DNA from: an uncultured Ruminococcus sp.
GTDB taxonomy: Bacteria; Bacillota; Clostridia; Oscillospirales; Ruminococcaceae
DNA: 53,542 nt
NCBI GenBank assembly: GCA_902780695.1
Contig: CACZGM010000013.1
Coordinates: 1-53,542 of the forward strand
Direction: 5' to 3'
Both the position numbers and the translations under genes were made by a program. Position 1 is the stretch's first letter; every line of letters starts with the position of its first letter. A model generated the notes under the pieces. The model did no database searches. It was not told the origin of the DNA and saw nothing but the letters and a program-made list of their open reading frames with translations. Below are positions 16,360 through 25,261 of the stretch, piece by piece.

Positions 16360-16734
16360 ATGTCTGAAAGATCAGAAAAGGCGGTAAACAATCACAAGAA
16401 TTTTAATTCATGCTCTGCTTCCGTTCTGTGTGCATTTGCCGATGCGGCAGGCATTACCGAGCAGGAAGCACGTACAGCGGCTGCACCCTATGCAGGAGGG
16501 AGAATGGGCAAATGCGGTGCTGTGCTCGCTGCGGAATATGTGATAGATAAGAAATTCGGTGCAGAAGCCGAAGGTATCAAAGCCGAGTTTGAGCGCAGAT
16601 TCAAGGAGATGAACAGCACTGTGGTATGCAAAGAGCTCAAAGGATCTCTCACCGGAAAACCGATACGTTCATGCCGGGGCTGTGTCACCGACGCGGCAGA
16701 GCTTCTGGATGAAATTCTTGCCGACAAGGAATAA
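16360..16734 (+). CDS. Putative C-GCAxxG-C-C family redox protein
   Basis: A 124-residue soluble protein with Cys residues spaced as in the C_GCAxxG_C_C family: one near 18-24 (NSCSASVLC), GGRMGKCGAVLAA near 47-57, VVCKEL near 89 and SCRGCVTDAAELL near 105. The family is annotated as putative redox-active or metal-binding, with no firm function. The central motif here is GKCGAVLA rather than strict GxCGAxxG. It starts 2 bases after the engB stop, and the HD-GYP gene begins 4 bases after its own stop, so the three are co-transcribed. Confidence 0.75.
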   Translation: MSERSEKAVNNHKNFNSCSASVLCAFADAAGITEQEARTAAAPYAGGRMGKCGAVLAAEYVIDKKFGAEAEGIKAEFERRFKEMNSTVVCKELKGSLTGKPIRSCRGCVTDAAELLDEILADKE

Positions 16735-16738
16735 ACTT

Positions 16739-17968
16739 ATGGAAAAAAACATGGACAGCATTACAAGAATGAGCAAAACTCAGAACAAGATAAAGCTCAT
16801 CGGAAAAATCTCAAATGTTATACTTATCATCGTTTCCGTAATAACCATTATAGTTGCCGCAGGTTCTTTTATTTTCGGCGCAGCTATGTTTACGATCTCA
16901 AGAACCATGTCAGACGATGAAATGTTCTCTTATTTCAGTGAATTTCTGAATAGTTCAAAAAACCGGAATGATATAAGTATAACCCAAGCCGAAAAAGAAG
17001 AGATCAAAAGCGGTCTTATAGAAGCAATCGACAATTTAAACAGCAGCGGTCTTCTGCGTCTTGAATACAAAGGCACAGGAGATATAAAAATGTCCGAGCT
17101 TTATACGTTCTTTTTCTTCGGCATTTCAATAATGTGCGTTATTATCATCATTTATCTGAGAGTTATACGGTCTATGATGAAAACACTGTCTAAGGGAGAC
17201 CGTCCGTTTACGTTCAAAGCGGCAAAGAAGCTGAAGCGGCTGTCTTTCGCTATGCTGCTGATAATGCTTGTGAACCCCCTTACCGGTATAATGCTTTTCG
17301 TCGTAACACTGATATTCTCTTACCTGTTCGAATACGGCGCATATTTACAGGAAAAAGCTGATGAAACAAATCGCATTCAGGAAGAGATGATAATGTCTTT
17401 CGCGGAAGTGACGGAAAACAAATCCGAACAGACAGGAAAGCACGTCAGACGTGTTGCGGAATATTCCGGCATAATAGCAGAGGAAATGGGGCTTGACGAA
17501 GAACGGGTATCAAAGCTGCGGCTTGCTTCAACCATGCATGATATCGGAAAACTGCTGATCCCGGCCGAAATACTTGAAAAGCCGGCGCGTCTTACGGACG
17601 AAGAATTCGCTGTGATAAAAAAGCATCCCGCATACGGCGGAAAGCTGCTGGACAACGTTGAGGGCGATGTTATGGGACTTGCAAGAACTATCGCGCTTGA
17701 CCACCACGAACGGGTTGACGGACGAGGATATCCGGACGGCAAATCCGGGAATTACATTTCTGTTGAGGGCAGGATCGTAGCAGTAGCGGACGTTTATGAC
17801 GCACTTACAAGCAAACGCAGCTACAAGGAACCGTGGGATCATCAGAAAGCATATGAGGAAATACTCAAAGGCAGCGGGACACAGTTCGATTCGGATGTCG
17901 TAGATGCTTTCAAACGAAGATACGGCGATATCAACGCTCTTCGTCAGCAATATGCCGATAATGAATAA
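16739..17968 (+). CDS. Membrane HD-GYP cyclic di-GMP phosphodiesterase
   Basis: A 409-residue protein with an N-terminal membrane helix (about 19-50), an extracytoplasmic loop, two more helices (about 122-146 and 168-190), then a cytosolic HD-GYP domain from about 215. Motifs seen are KHVRRVAEYS, MHDIGKLLIP (the HD pair), KHPAYGGKLL, LDHHERVDGRGYPDG (GYP) and ADVYDALTS. HD-GYP domains hydrolyse c-di-GMP. The loop between the first two helices may sense an external signal. The ATG at 16739 follows AAGGA; a longer frame reading back into the previous gene was rejected. Linked in theme to the GGDEF and GGDEF-EAL genes of this window. Confidence 0.9.
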   Translation: MEKNMDSITRMSKTQNKIKLIGKISNVILIIVSVITIIVAAGSFIFGAAMFTISRTMSDDEMFSYFSEFLNSSKNRNDISITQAEKEEIKSGLIEAIDNLNSSGLLRLEYKGTGDIKMSELYTFFFFGISIMCVIIIIYLRVIRSMMKTLSKGDRPFTFKAAKKLKRLSFAMLLIMLVNPLTGIMLFVVTLIFSYLFEYGAYLQEKADETNRIQEEMIMSFAEVTENKSEQTGKHVRRVAEYSGIIAEEMGLDEERVSKLRLASTMHDIGKLLIPAEILEKPARLTDEEFAVIKKHPAYGGKLLDNVEGDVMGLARTIALDHHERVDGRGYPDGKSGNYISVEGRIVAVADVYDALTSKRSYKEPWDHQKAYEEILKGSGTQFDSDVVDAFKRRYGDINALRQQYADNE

Positions 17969-17979
17969 ATATAAAATGA

Positions 17980-18012
17980 AAGCTCCGCCGGTTTAATTCC
18001 GGTGGAGCTTTT
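17980..18012. terminator. Bidirectional terminator
   Basis: AAGCTCCGCCGG at 17980-17991 pairs with CCGGTGGAGCTT at 17999-18010, followed by TTTTTA. It separates the HD-GYP gene from the convergent ABC operon. Confidence 0.9.
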
Positions 18013-18038
18013 TAGATCTTTGCTATTCGTTTTTTCAA

Positions 18039-19421
18039 TTATTCGTTCTTGATGGCTTCGAGAGCGCTGATCTTAACGGCACGGTTTGCCGGATAATATC
18101 CGGAAATAAGGCCGATCATCGTGGAGAAAGCAAGTGCAAGAAGCACGAGCCATATCGGTATTATAGATATTTCTCCGCCGCCGTCTTCGCCGCCGAATCC
18201 GATCACACTTGCCAGTCCGCCGCCCATGAACGTGTTCATGAAGAAGGATATGCCGTAACTTATCAGCGTACCGATTATTCCTCCGAGCAGACCGATCATT
18301 CCGGCTTCCATAAGGAATATACCGCGTATATTGCCGATAAAGCAGCCCAGTACCTTCATAACGCCTATCTCTCTTGTACGCTCATAGATAGACATTATCA
18401 TAGTGTTCGTGATACTGATAGCCGCAACAAGAAGGCTTATCGCCGCAAGTCCGCCGAGTACCCCCTGGATAACTCCGAGTTCACCCTGCATCTGCTCTCT
18501 TATCTGAGCCATGCTTGTTGCGGTATACCCCATTCCCTCAACGGTCTTCTGTACATAATCAACGCTTGATATATCATCGCACATTATCTTGATCTGTGAA
18601 TATTCAGGCTCTTTTGCGTTTCGTATGTTGTTGAGCTTATTGTATTCCTCGATCAGCTGCTTTGCGAGATCAATGTCGATAAAGAGCGAATACGGAGTTT
18701 CCCACATTGCATCTTCCTTGAGTATGCCTATATTTTCAAGCTTATGTTCATAACCGCGTCCGCCGTACTGATACGAGCCGTTGTCGTCCTGCTTCTTCTT
18801 ATTATTGATGCCTATCATTATATCGGCATCCTGCGGTTCAAAGAACGGCTTTGTGTAACTTCCGTCAGCCAGCTGCTGTCTTTCGACACGTGCAGACTGA
18901 CCATGCTTTTTGGTGTCTGTGAAGTAATACGGGACATTAAGTCCCATTATCATTGCCGTGTTCTTATCATTGACTGTCGGAAGTCTTCCGGTCTCTGCCT
19001 CATAACCGAATTCATTGAACTGAGAGTAGTCAACCCCGTATATACTTGCGAATCCGAGCTTATACCTGTCGTTTCTGCCGGTCGTTATCGTGATCATATC
19101 GGTGTTGAGCTCCATTCTGGGCAAAACCATCTTAACATGATCTATTTTCGACAGTGTTTCGAGTGCCTTATCGTTGAGCTTAGGCTTATCACTTGACTTG
19201 CTCGATGATGACGAACTATCCATCATTCCGCCGCCTTCGCCGCGTATGGTGACCGATGTAAGATCACCCCACGACGCAAGCATACCGTCCATAGCCTTGC
19301 TCATTCCGAGACCGAGAGAGATCATAACAATTACCGCGCATGAACCGATAATAACACCTATTACGGTAAGCATCGTTCTTGCTTTCCGCCTCCACAGATT
19401 GCGGAAGCAGATAGATATCAT
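18039..19421 (-). CDS. MacB/FtsX-type ABC transporter permease
   Basis: A 460-residue permease: N-terminal helix (ARTMLTVIGVIIGSCAVIVMISLG), a large extracytoplasmic domain of about 250 residues, and three C-terminal helices (about 320-450), the MacB/LolE topology. EREIG-like YERTREIGVMKVLGC and YYPANRAVKISALEAIK are family hallmarks. Such permeases do not pump through the membrane but move the outer domain mechanically. The ATG at 19421 is used because GAGG lies just upstream and the previous stop ends at 19423; an earlier TTG was rejected. Operon: ATPase, repeat protein, permease. It likely exports or releases an envelope component, or signals for it. Confidence 0.9.
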   Translation of the reverse strand: MISICFRNLWRRKARTMLTVIGVIIGSCAVIVMISLGLGMSKAMDGMLASWGDLTSVTIRGEGGGMMDSSSSSSKSSDKPKLNDKALETLSKIDHVKMVLPRMELNTDMITITTGRNDRYKLGFASIYGVDYSQFNEFGYEAETGRLPTVNDKNTAMIMGLNVPYYFTDTKKHGQSARVERQQLADGSYTKPFFEPQDADIMIGINNKKKQDDNGSYQYGGRGYEHKLENIGILKEDAMWETPYSLFIDIDLAKQLIEEYNKLNNIRNAKEPEYSQIKIMCDDISSVDYVQKTVEGMGYTATSMAQIREQMQGELGVIQGVLGGLAAISLLVAAISITNTMIMSIYERTREIGVMKVLGCFIGNIRGIFLMEAGMIGLLGGIIGTLISYGISFFMNTFMGGGLASVIGFGGEDGGGEISIIPIWLVLLALAFSTMIGLISGYYPANRAVKISALEAIKNE

Positions 19422-19422
19422 A

Positions 19423-21873
19423 TCAGTTATCCTCATCGTCAACTATCTCCGATTTTTTCTTCTTGACATGCTTAACAATAACAACTATAACTATAATTAT
19501 CACAATTACCGCTGCAAGTGCAATGCCGCCTATAAGCAGGAAATTCGGACCTTCTTCGACAGGAGCCTCCGGCATCATATTCATACCGAAATCTTCGATC
19601 ATCAGTTCTTCCACATTGAATGTGAACGGAAGATCGGTCTCCTTTTCATCGCCGTTTGCATCCTCATAGGTTATCTTCAGAGAACCGCTGCCGCTTCCTG
19701 CGGATAAAGGCATGAGTTTAACGTCATAGAACTCTTCCGCACCGCTCTTGATGTTGCCGATGTAGTAGGAATTGCTTTCGGCAGTGAAATCATCGCCGGA
19801 AACGCTTACGTTAACGTTGTATATATCGCTCTTACCCTTGTTGATGATGCTTGTGCTGACGGTGAACTGCTGATTTGTGTAGATACCTCCGTTCGGAACA
19901 TCGACTTCGTTAATGGAAACTCTGTCTTCCTGACGAAGCGGAATGGATATTGTTTCCTGTACCTTATCGGATTTGTAGCGCTGATCCTTTACCGTGTATT
20001 CATATACAAAATCAATGCTGATCGGATAGCTGTTCGGTTTTGCTGTCGCAAGCGAAAGCATTTTCATGGATATATCGACCGAGCTCAGCACATTGAGACG
20101 ATCAAAGAAGAACGTATTGGATGAGTTGGACGGAGAATATGCGACCGTAGCCTCATTTCCAGCTGTAAGAGAAGCACCTGTTACCGTTACCTTAAGATTT
20201 TCGATATCGGATACGCCGGAAACGTTCTTGATAGTAATATTGAGCGGGAACTCTTTGCCTGCTGTAACGTATTCCTGACCGCCGTATGTATAGTTCTCTA
20301 TTATGATGTTAGGCGCGATGACCTTATTTGTATCGGTTTCCTTCTCTTTCGGGTGGCACTTGATCGTTGCGTTTGTGGTGTTGGATACCTTTTCAAAATC
20401 AAGCTGGATCTCAACAACTTCTCTTATAGAAGCTATGCCGCCGCAGCCTACAAGTCGGAACACAAAGCCCTTTGTAGCACCGGAAGCGATGTCAAATGAA
20501 ACAAACGGAAGTCCGCCGTCTATTGCGAATTTCGTACCGTCGAGCTTGTTGAGTGTGATGCGTGCATCCTTTATTTCATGATCCGAAGAATTCTTTACAT
20601 CAACGTAAAGATTGAATATCGTGCTCTCATATACCGTATCAACATCTGTCGAATAAGATACTACGGTAAGATCGCGCTTTGCCTTTTCATCCTCTGTCTT
20701 CTTGGGTACACAGGAAATAGTTGCGTTCAGTGTATTGGAGATAGAGCCGTATGTGATGACTACCGGAATTGTTTCTCTTTCCGCTTCTATACCCGCGCAG
20801 CCTATAAGATTGAATGTAAATCTCTTTGAAGCGCCCTTCTTCAGTGAGAAATCGTTGAATCCGAGACCGCTGTTTATAGAGAATTTCTTGCCGTCAGTTG
20901 TAAGTCCGACACGAGCCTTTTCGATATCGTAAGAGCCGTTGTTCTTAAGGTCAATGGTAAGAGTGAACCTTGTATCTTCCATTACCTTATCCGAGCTGAC
21001 GGTGTAATTAGTCATTGCGATATCAAAGGCTGTATAGTTGCTCTCTACCTTTTCCTTGGGGTTGCAGTCTATGATGATCGCGGTAGAGGTAGAGCTGCTG
21101 AGATCGGTCTTTGACGGATCGAGGGAGTAGGAAAGTTTGAGCTTGATAGTTTCACGCACAAGGGTTATACCCTTCTGTGCAATAAGAGAATATGTTACCT
21201 TGCCTATCTCGCCTTTTTTTAGATTGACATACTGTTTTAACGCGCCCTTGTCAAGAACAAATTTCTCATCGCTGAGTCCTTCGATCTCAAGCTCGGCGTT
21301 CTTGATATCAATACCTGTCTCATTCTTTAATGTTACGGTAATATCGAATGCGTCACCGGGATTTACAACATCCTTGCTAACCTTGTATGAATCTATAGTA
21401 AGTCCGCGTGCTTCAAGCTTGCTTACCACTTTCAGCTTTATAGGAAATGTCTGTGCATTTGATGTAACTCCGTCAGAGGCGTAGGATGTGACTGCAAGTG
21501 TAAGATTATGTGTAGCAGAGACTGCTGTTTTTGAGATCTTGATCGTAAAAGTTGCAGGACTTTTAAGATCATCCAGAGTCATTTCCGGATCCATTATTGT
21601 AATATCATTGTTGCCACCGGAAAGCACAAATTCGCATCGCGATATTCTTACACCGTTCTTCACGTTAAAAGAGAATGATACCATAGAGCTTGTACCGGAA
21701 TCAAGCGTAATTTCTTTTCCGGACACGAGCGCAAGAACAGGCGGCACATTCGATGTCTGGGCTGTTGACGACTCATTGTTATTGCTGTCCTCAGCATACA
21801 CTGTAACAGCAGCGCAGCATATCATCATTACAGCCGCAATGAAAACAGCAAGAAATTTCTTGAATAAAACCAT
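19423..21873 (-). CDS. Extracytoplasmic repeat protein of an ABC exporter operon
   Basis: An 816-residue protein with a signal peptide (residues 1-27), a long beta-rich exterior and a C-terminal membrane anchor (IALAAVIVIIIVIVVIV) with a basic-acidic tail. The exterior consists of about six tandem units of roughly 100-125 residues. They share the pattern 'xDIT(V/I)xLKN..(D/E)I..A', then 'FSL/FDIASGATKGFxFxLxGCxGI..RE..', then a YGSxS-like closing strand. This resembles CARDB/NEW3 Ig-like domains of archaeal and Firmicute S-layer-type proteins. Repeats contain few Cys, one per LxGC unit. It is encoded between ATPase and permease, so it is probably the outer scaffold of that complex. Confidence 0.8.
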   Translation of the reverse strand: MVLFKKFLAVFIAAVMMICCAAVTVYAEDSNNNESSTAQTSNVPPVLALVSGKEITLDSGTSSMVSFSFNVKNGVRISRCEFVLSGGNNDITIMDPEMTLDDLKSPATFTIKISKTAVSATHNLTLAVTSYASDGVTSNAQTFPIKLKVVSKLEARGLTIDSYKVSKDVVNPGDAFDITVTLKNETGIDIKNAELEIEGLSDEKFVLDKGALKQYVNLKKGEIGKVTYSLIAQKGITLVRETIKLKLSYSLDPSKTDLSSSTSTAIIIDCNPKEKVESNYTAFDIAMTNYTVSSDKVMEDTRFTLTIDLKNNGSYDIEKARVGLTTDGKKFSINSGLGFNDFSLKKGASKRFTFNLIGCAGIEAERETIPVVITYGSISNTLNATISCVPKKTEDEKAKRDLTVVSYSTDVDTVYESTIFNLYVDVKNSSDHEIKDARITLNKLDGTKFAIDGGLPFVSFDIASGATKGFVFRLVGCGGIASIREVVEIQLDFEKVSNTTNATIKCHPKEKETDTNKVIAPNIIIENYTYGGQEYVTAGKEFPLNITIKNVSGVSDIENLKVTVTGASLTAGNEATVAYSPSNSSNTFFFDRLNVLSSVDISMKMLSLATAKPNSYPISIDFVYEYTVKDQRYKSDKVQETISIPLRQEDRVSINEVDVPNGGIYTNQQFTVSTSIINKGKSDIYNVNVSVSGDDFTAESNSYYIGNIKSGAEEFYDVKLMPLSAGSGSGSLKITYEDANGDEKETDLPFTFNVEELMIEDFGMNMMPEAPVEEGPNFLLIGGIALAAVIVIIIVIVVIVKHVKKKKSEIVDDEDN

Positions 21874-21899
21874 TTTAGCAAACCTAACCTTTCTTTTTC

Positions 21900-22631
21900 T
21901 TATACCGAGTCTATCAGTATATCGTCATCATCAACGGGACAAACCGATTCATTCTTTTCAATGCTTGTTATCTCCCCGTCGATTATACGCACGATACGAT
22001 CCGTATATCTTGCTATCTCGATATCGTGTGTAACGATGATCAGCGTTATGTTGTGCTTTCTGCACATCTTTACCATCAGCCTCATTACCTCGTCTGTCGT
22101 CTTGGTATCGAGGTTTCCGGTGGGCTCATCGGCAAAAACGAGCTTCGGCTTCGCAACGAACGCTCTTGCTATACCAACACGCTGCTGCTGACCGCCGGAC
22201 ATCTGGTTCGGTCTGTGACCGAGACGTTTTCCGAGTCCGACCAGCTTCAGCATATTTTTAGCCTTCTTATCACGGATACTTCTCGGAACTCCCTTGAACA
22301 TCAGCGGCATACCGACATTTTCTATCGCGTTGAACTGATTGATAAGGTTGTATGACTGGAAAACGAAGCCCGTAGTTTTCTGACGGAAGCTCGCGAGCTT
22401 TCCCTCAGACATTTTCGCAATATTGTACCCGTCTATAAAGATGTCACCTTTTGTCGGCTTTTCAAGTCCCGCAAGCATATTAAGCAGTGTAGATTTTCCG
22501 GAACCGGACGTTCCGAGTATGCAGCAGATCTCGCCTCTTTCGATCTCAAGGTCGATATGCTTCAATGCTACAACTTTTTCGGTACCGAGCATATAAACCT
22601 TCCTGAGCCCTCTTACTGAAACAAAAGACAA
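21900..22631 (-). CDS. MacB/LolD-type ABC transporter ATP-binding protein
   Basis: A 243-residue ATPase of the MacB/LolD/FtsE group. Walker A is GTSGSGKST, the Q-loop is FVFQSYNL, the signature is MSGGQQQRVGIARA and Walker B is KLVFADEPTGNLD, followed by a His switch in VTHDI. A TTG start at 22631 is preferred over the ATG at 22673. The promoter -10 ends at 22679, so transcription begins at about 22672, and GAGGGTGAG lies just before the TTG. Powers the permease encoded two genes downstream. Residues beyond 230 form an acidic, Asp-rich tail. Confidence 0.93.
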   Translation of the reverse strand: MSFVSVRGLRKVYMLGTEKVVALKHIDLEIERGEICCILGTSGSGKSTLLNMLAGLEKPTKGDIFIDGYNIAKMSEGKLASFRQKTTGFVFQSYNLINQFNAIENVGMPLMFKGVPRSIRDKKAKNMLKLVGLGKRLGHRPNQMSGGQQQRVGIARAFVAKPKLVFADEPTGNLDTKTTDEVMRLMVKMCRKHNITLIIVTHDIEIARYTDRIVRIIDGEITSIEKNESVCPVDDDDILIDSV

Positions 22632-22678
22632 TTTCTCACCCTCTTTCGAAGCCGTAATCAAAATATTATACATAAAAT

Positions 22679-22707
22679 ATTATATTACAAATAACGACAA
22701 AAGTCAA
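22679..22707 (-). promoter_or_regulatory. Promoter of the ABC exporter operon
   Basis: Minus strand TTGACT (22702-22707), 17 bases, TATAAT (22679-22684). Predicted transcription start is about 22672. Confidence 0.85.
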
Positions 22708-22729
22708 TATAATAATATACAAATAATAG

Positions 22730-22747
22730 ATCAAATCATGGTTTGAT
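22730..22747. promoter_or_regulatory. Palindromic operator-like site
   Basis: ATCAAATCATGGTTTGAT, an 18-bp palindrome with one mismatched pair, lies about 23 bases upstream of the -35 of the ABC operon. The position suits an activator or an upstream repressor site. Confidence 0.4.
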
Positions 22748-22763
22748 ATACTATATATAGTAA

Positions 22764-22985
22764 AAACTAATGATAAACCGCTAAAATACTATTCACTTTC
22801 CAGCAGATTTTATTATTAATCTATGCAAAGATTGTGTCCGTTTTTTGATGTATAATTGCCTGTCCAAATAATATATACGCTTTTCGGAGAAAAAGGTTGC
22901 CATTAAAAAGACATTTTTTTCAAAATTCCGAAAAATTGTTGTTCTTGCATAAACAGATCAACAGAAGACTACAATTATTGGATAT
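22764..22985. other. Gene-free AT-rich interval
   Basis: Between the ABC operon promoter region and the terminator of the SPFH operon I find no coding frame with a ribosome site and no recognised RNA. A 12-bp palindrome (ACTATATATAGT at 22750-22761) lies at its left edge. It looks like an ordinary intergenic region. Confidence 0.5.
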
Positions 22986-22993
22986 AAAGTAAA

Positions 22994-23015
22994 GCTCCCC
23001 CTTTGCAGGGGGAGC
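22994..23015 (-). terminator. Terminator of the SPFH/zinc-ribbon operon
   Basis: GCTCCCCC at 22994-23001 pairs with GGGGGAGC at 23008-23015, just beyond the stop of the SPFH gene. A short T-tract follows on the minus strand. Confidence 0.8.
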
Positions 23016-23022
23016 GATAATA

Positions 23023-24453
23023 TTACTGAACATCGTTCTCGTCGAAGAGATCGCCGCACTCGGGGCAGAACTTCGGGGGTTTCTCTGGATCCGGGGGAAC
23101 CCAGCCGCACTTGTCGCACTTGTACTTCTTGGGAGCGGCAGGCTTGGGCTTTCCGCAGTTGGAGCAGAACTTTGTCGTGTTCTCCGAGCCGCACTCGCAC
23201 TTCCACGCCGCGGGAGCTGCAGGAGCAGGAGCCTGTGCGCCCTTCTTTGCACCGCAGTTTGAGCAGAAGTTGGTTGTGTTGGAAGCACCGCAGCTTGCGC
23301 ATACCCATGTCTCCGGAGGAGCAGGCTTCTTTGCTCCGCAGCCGGAACAGAAGTTAGCGTTATCAGGGTTCTGAGCGCCGCAGGCTGTGCACTTCCAGCC
23401 TCCTGCGGGTGCAGCAGCACCGCCGTTCGGAGGTGTAGGCTGCTGAGGCTGTGTATTGTAGGAGCCCATGAGATTTCCGCCCATGTTCATCATAGCGCCC
23501 ATGCCCATTACGCCCATCATTCCGCCGCCGCTGCCTTCGTTTGAGCCCATAGCTTCGATACCTGCCGCGATGCTCTTGTTCATCATAGCCTTCTGTACAC
23601 GGTCATCAAGCTGAGTATCCGCTTCGAGACGAGCACCGAGGAGCTTCTTGGAAGCTTCGGAGAGCGTAACAGGACCCTCAAAGCCTACGCTCTTGATAAT
23701 GAGGCCTCTTTCCTGCCAGTTGACAGCGCTCTTGGCAGTAGCCTGTGCGAGAGGAACAAGCTTTGTCTGGATCCTTGAATACATAACTCCCTGTTCGGAG
23801 AGTTCCGCAAGACCGCCGAGAAGAGCCTGAATGAACTCGCTCTTGTACTGTCCGTTGGAGAATACAGCCGTAGCCGAAAGATCGCCGGCATCAACGCCCT
23901 TCGGTGCAACTTCGGTATAGAATCTTACCGCAGCTTCCGCATCGGGTATCTGTATCGAGAATCTGCCGAAGCAGCGAAGCTCGATAGATGTGTTGTAATA
24001 GGGATCAAAGTAAGGCATAGGCTCGCTTGTGCCGAACGGTATGCCGGGTATTTCCTGAAGGTTGATGTAAACCACCTTCTGCTCAGCAGCAGGAGTTCCG
24101 CCGTAAGTGAATCTGCTGAGTACATCCTTGAGCGAATCCTTGATATTTCCCGCAAATATTGAAGGTGCGGAGGAATTATCGAGGATATAGCGTCCGGGCT
24201 CGGTAACTATGTTTGTGATCTTACCGTTATCAATGGTAAGCATACAGGTCCCGGTCTCGACCATAATAGCCGAACCGTTGCTTATGTAGTTTTCCGTTCC
24301 CTTTGTGTTGCTTGTGCGGGCAGAACCTTCGTGCATCTTGGTTCCGACCTTCAGAAGAGTTTTGTTGTCAATAGAACCGCAGTGTATTTCTTCCTTCCAG
24401 GTATCACCCAGAGCTCCGCTTACCGCGCCTATTGCAGCTTTGATAAGTCCCAT
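23023..24453 (-). CDS. YdjI-like SPFH protein with C-terminal zinc ribbons
   Basis: A 476-residue cytosolic protein. Residues 1-280 read as the SPFH (stomatin/prohibitin-like, 'virion core') domain seen in B. subtilis YdjI, with an EPGRYIL segment and a PYFDPYYNTSIELRCFGRFSIQI strand pair. A Gly/Met-rich linker (about 290-345) leads to four double-CxxC zinc ribbons: CTACG/CSGCG, CASCG/CSNCG, CECG/CSNCG and CDKCG/CPECG. YdjI is longer here by about 150 residues because of the extra ribbons. From work on B. subtilis, YdjI is recruited by membrane YdjG/YdjH. The two upstream genes look like these. No PspA gene is present in the window. Confidence 0.8.
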   Translation of the reverse strand: MGLIKAAIGAVSGALGDTWKEEIHCGSIDNKTLLKVGTKMHEGSARTSNTKGTENYISNGSAIMVETGTCMLTIDNGKITNIVTEPGRYILDNSSAPSIFAGNIKDSLKDVLSRFTYGGTPAAEQKVVYINLQEIPGIPFGTSEPMPYFDPYYNTSIELRCFGRFSIQIPDAEAAVRFYTEVAPKGVDAGDLSATAVFSNGQYKSEFIQALLGGLAELSEQGVMYSRIQTKLVPLAQATAKSAVNWQERGLIIKSVGFEGPVTLSEASKKLLGARLEADTQLDDRVQKAMMNKSIAAGIEAMGSNEGSGGGMMGVMGMGAMMNMGGNLMGSYNTQPQQPTPPNGGAAAPAGGWKCTACGAQNPDNANFCSGCGAKKPAPPETWVCASCGASNTTNFCSNCGAKKGAQAPAPAAPAAWKCECGSENTTKFCSNCGKPKPAAPKKYKCDKCGWVPPDPEKPPKFCPECGDLFDENDVQ

Positions 24454-24503
24454 AGGTTATCATTTCCTTTCGTTGTAGATTTTTAATTTAAACATTTCTG
24501 TTT

Positions 24504-25259
24504 TCAGATGAATTTGAACGCGCTGACGAGCCAGCTCTTATAGACCTCTTCTGTAATTCCTGTACCGCAGTACTGACATTTCATCATTCTGCCGCCCACA
24601 GAATAGATCGGAGCGCCGCAGTTCGGACAGTTATGAGAGTATGTCAGCGACTTTGAGTCCTCGCGGAATTCCTGTCCGTAGCTTAAAGTCACTCTTGCCG
24701 CAAGCTGCGAGGGATTTTCCGGCACCTTGTCCTTTCCCGCGAAATAATGCAGGCACTGGAAAGATATCTCAAAATCGGCTGTTGCGGTATCGGACGAGCT
24801 TTTGTAATTTGAAACGCCCGAACGGTGTATCTTTATGTCATCGAAATGTTCGACCACCCGCCTGCCCTGATTATCGCAGATGCGGTCATACACCTGATTT
24901 TTGAGAGTATCAGTGGCATTTTCAATATTCGCGGTGCTTTCGCGCTCTATACCCGTAAGTATCGAGTACAGAGCCGCGTTAGCCGTTTCAAGAAAGCGTT
25001 CGTAGGTCATATCGGGGAAATCTCTTTCGAGCTTCGGTTTATACACCGCCGCTACATTCGATATCGGCTTCGGGGTGGTGGTCTCTTCACGAAGCCCCTT
25101 GCCAATGAGATCTGCGGTCTGCTGAAAGTTCATTCCCAGATATTTCCGTGTTGCGGAATTGATCTTATGCTTTATAAACATCACAAGTACAAATATCGCA
25201 ATAAAGATTATAGCGATCACAACAAGAGTCGTAATGATCGGTGCAAGTGCAGCTGTCAT
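24504..25259 (-). CDS. YdjH-like membrane protein with zinc ribbon
   Basis: A 251-residue protein with one N-terminal membrane helix (about 5-29, exterior N-terminus), then a mixed cytosolic domain resembling TIM44-like folds (MTYERFLETANAALYSILTGI). It ends with a zinc ribbon of the form CPNCGAPI...CQYCGTGI. Length and plan match B. subtilis YdjH. It shares the ribbon and core plan with the following gene in transcription order upstream, so the two are paralogues. It starts two bases after that gene's stop, with little ribosome-site sequence, implying translational coupling. Inferred role: membrane partner of the SPFH protein. Confidence 0.7.
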   Translation of the reverse strand: MTAALAPIITTLVVIAIIFIAIFVLVMFIKHKINSATRKYLGMNFQQTADLIGKGLREETTTPKPISNVAAVYKPKLERDFPDMTYERFLETANAALYSILTGIERESTANIENATDTLKNQVYDRICDNQGRRVVEHFDDIKIHRSGVSNYKSSSDTATADFEISFQCLHYFAGKDKVPENPSQLAARVTLSYGQEFREDSKSLTYSHNCPNCGAPIYSVGGRMMKCQYCGTGITEEVYKSWLVSAFKFI

Positions 25260-25261
25260 AA

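Noticed and set aside
22920-23420. 166-residue minus-strand frame overlapping the SPFH gene end
   Set aside because: Ala/Arg/Ser-rich alternative frame of the zinc-ribbon codons; the SPFH frame has the CxxC pairs.
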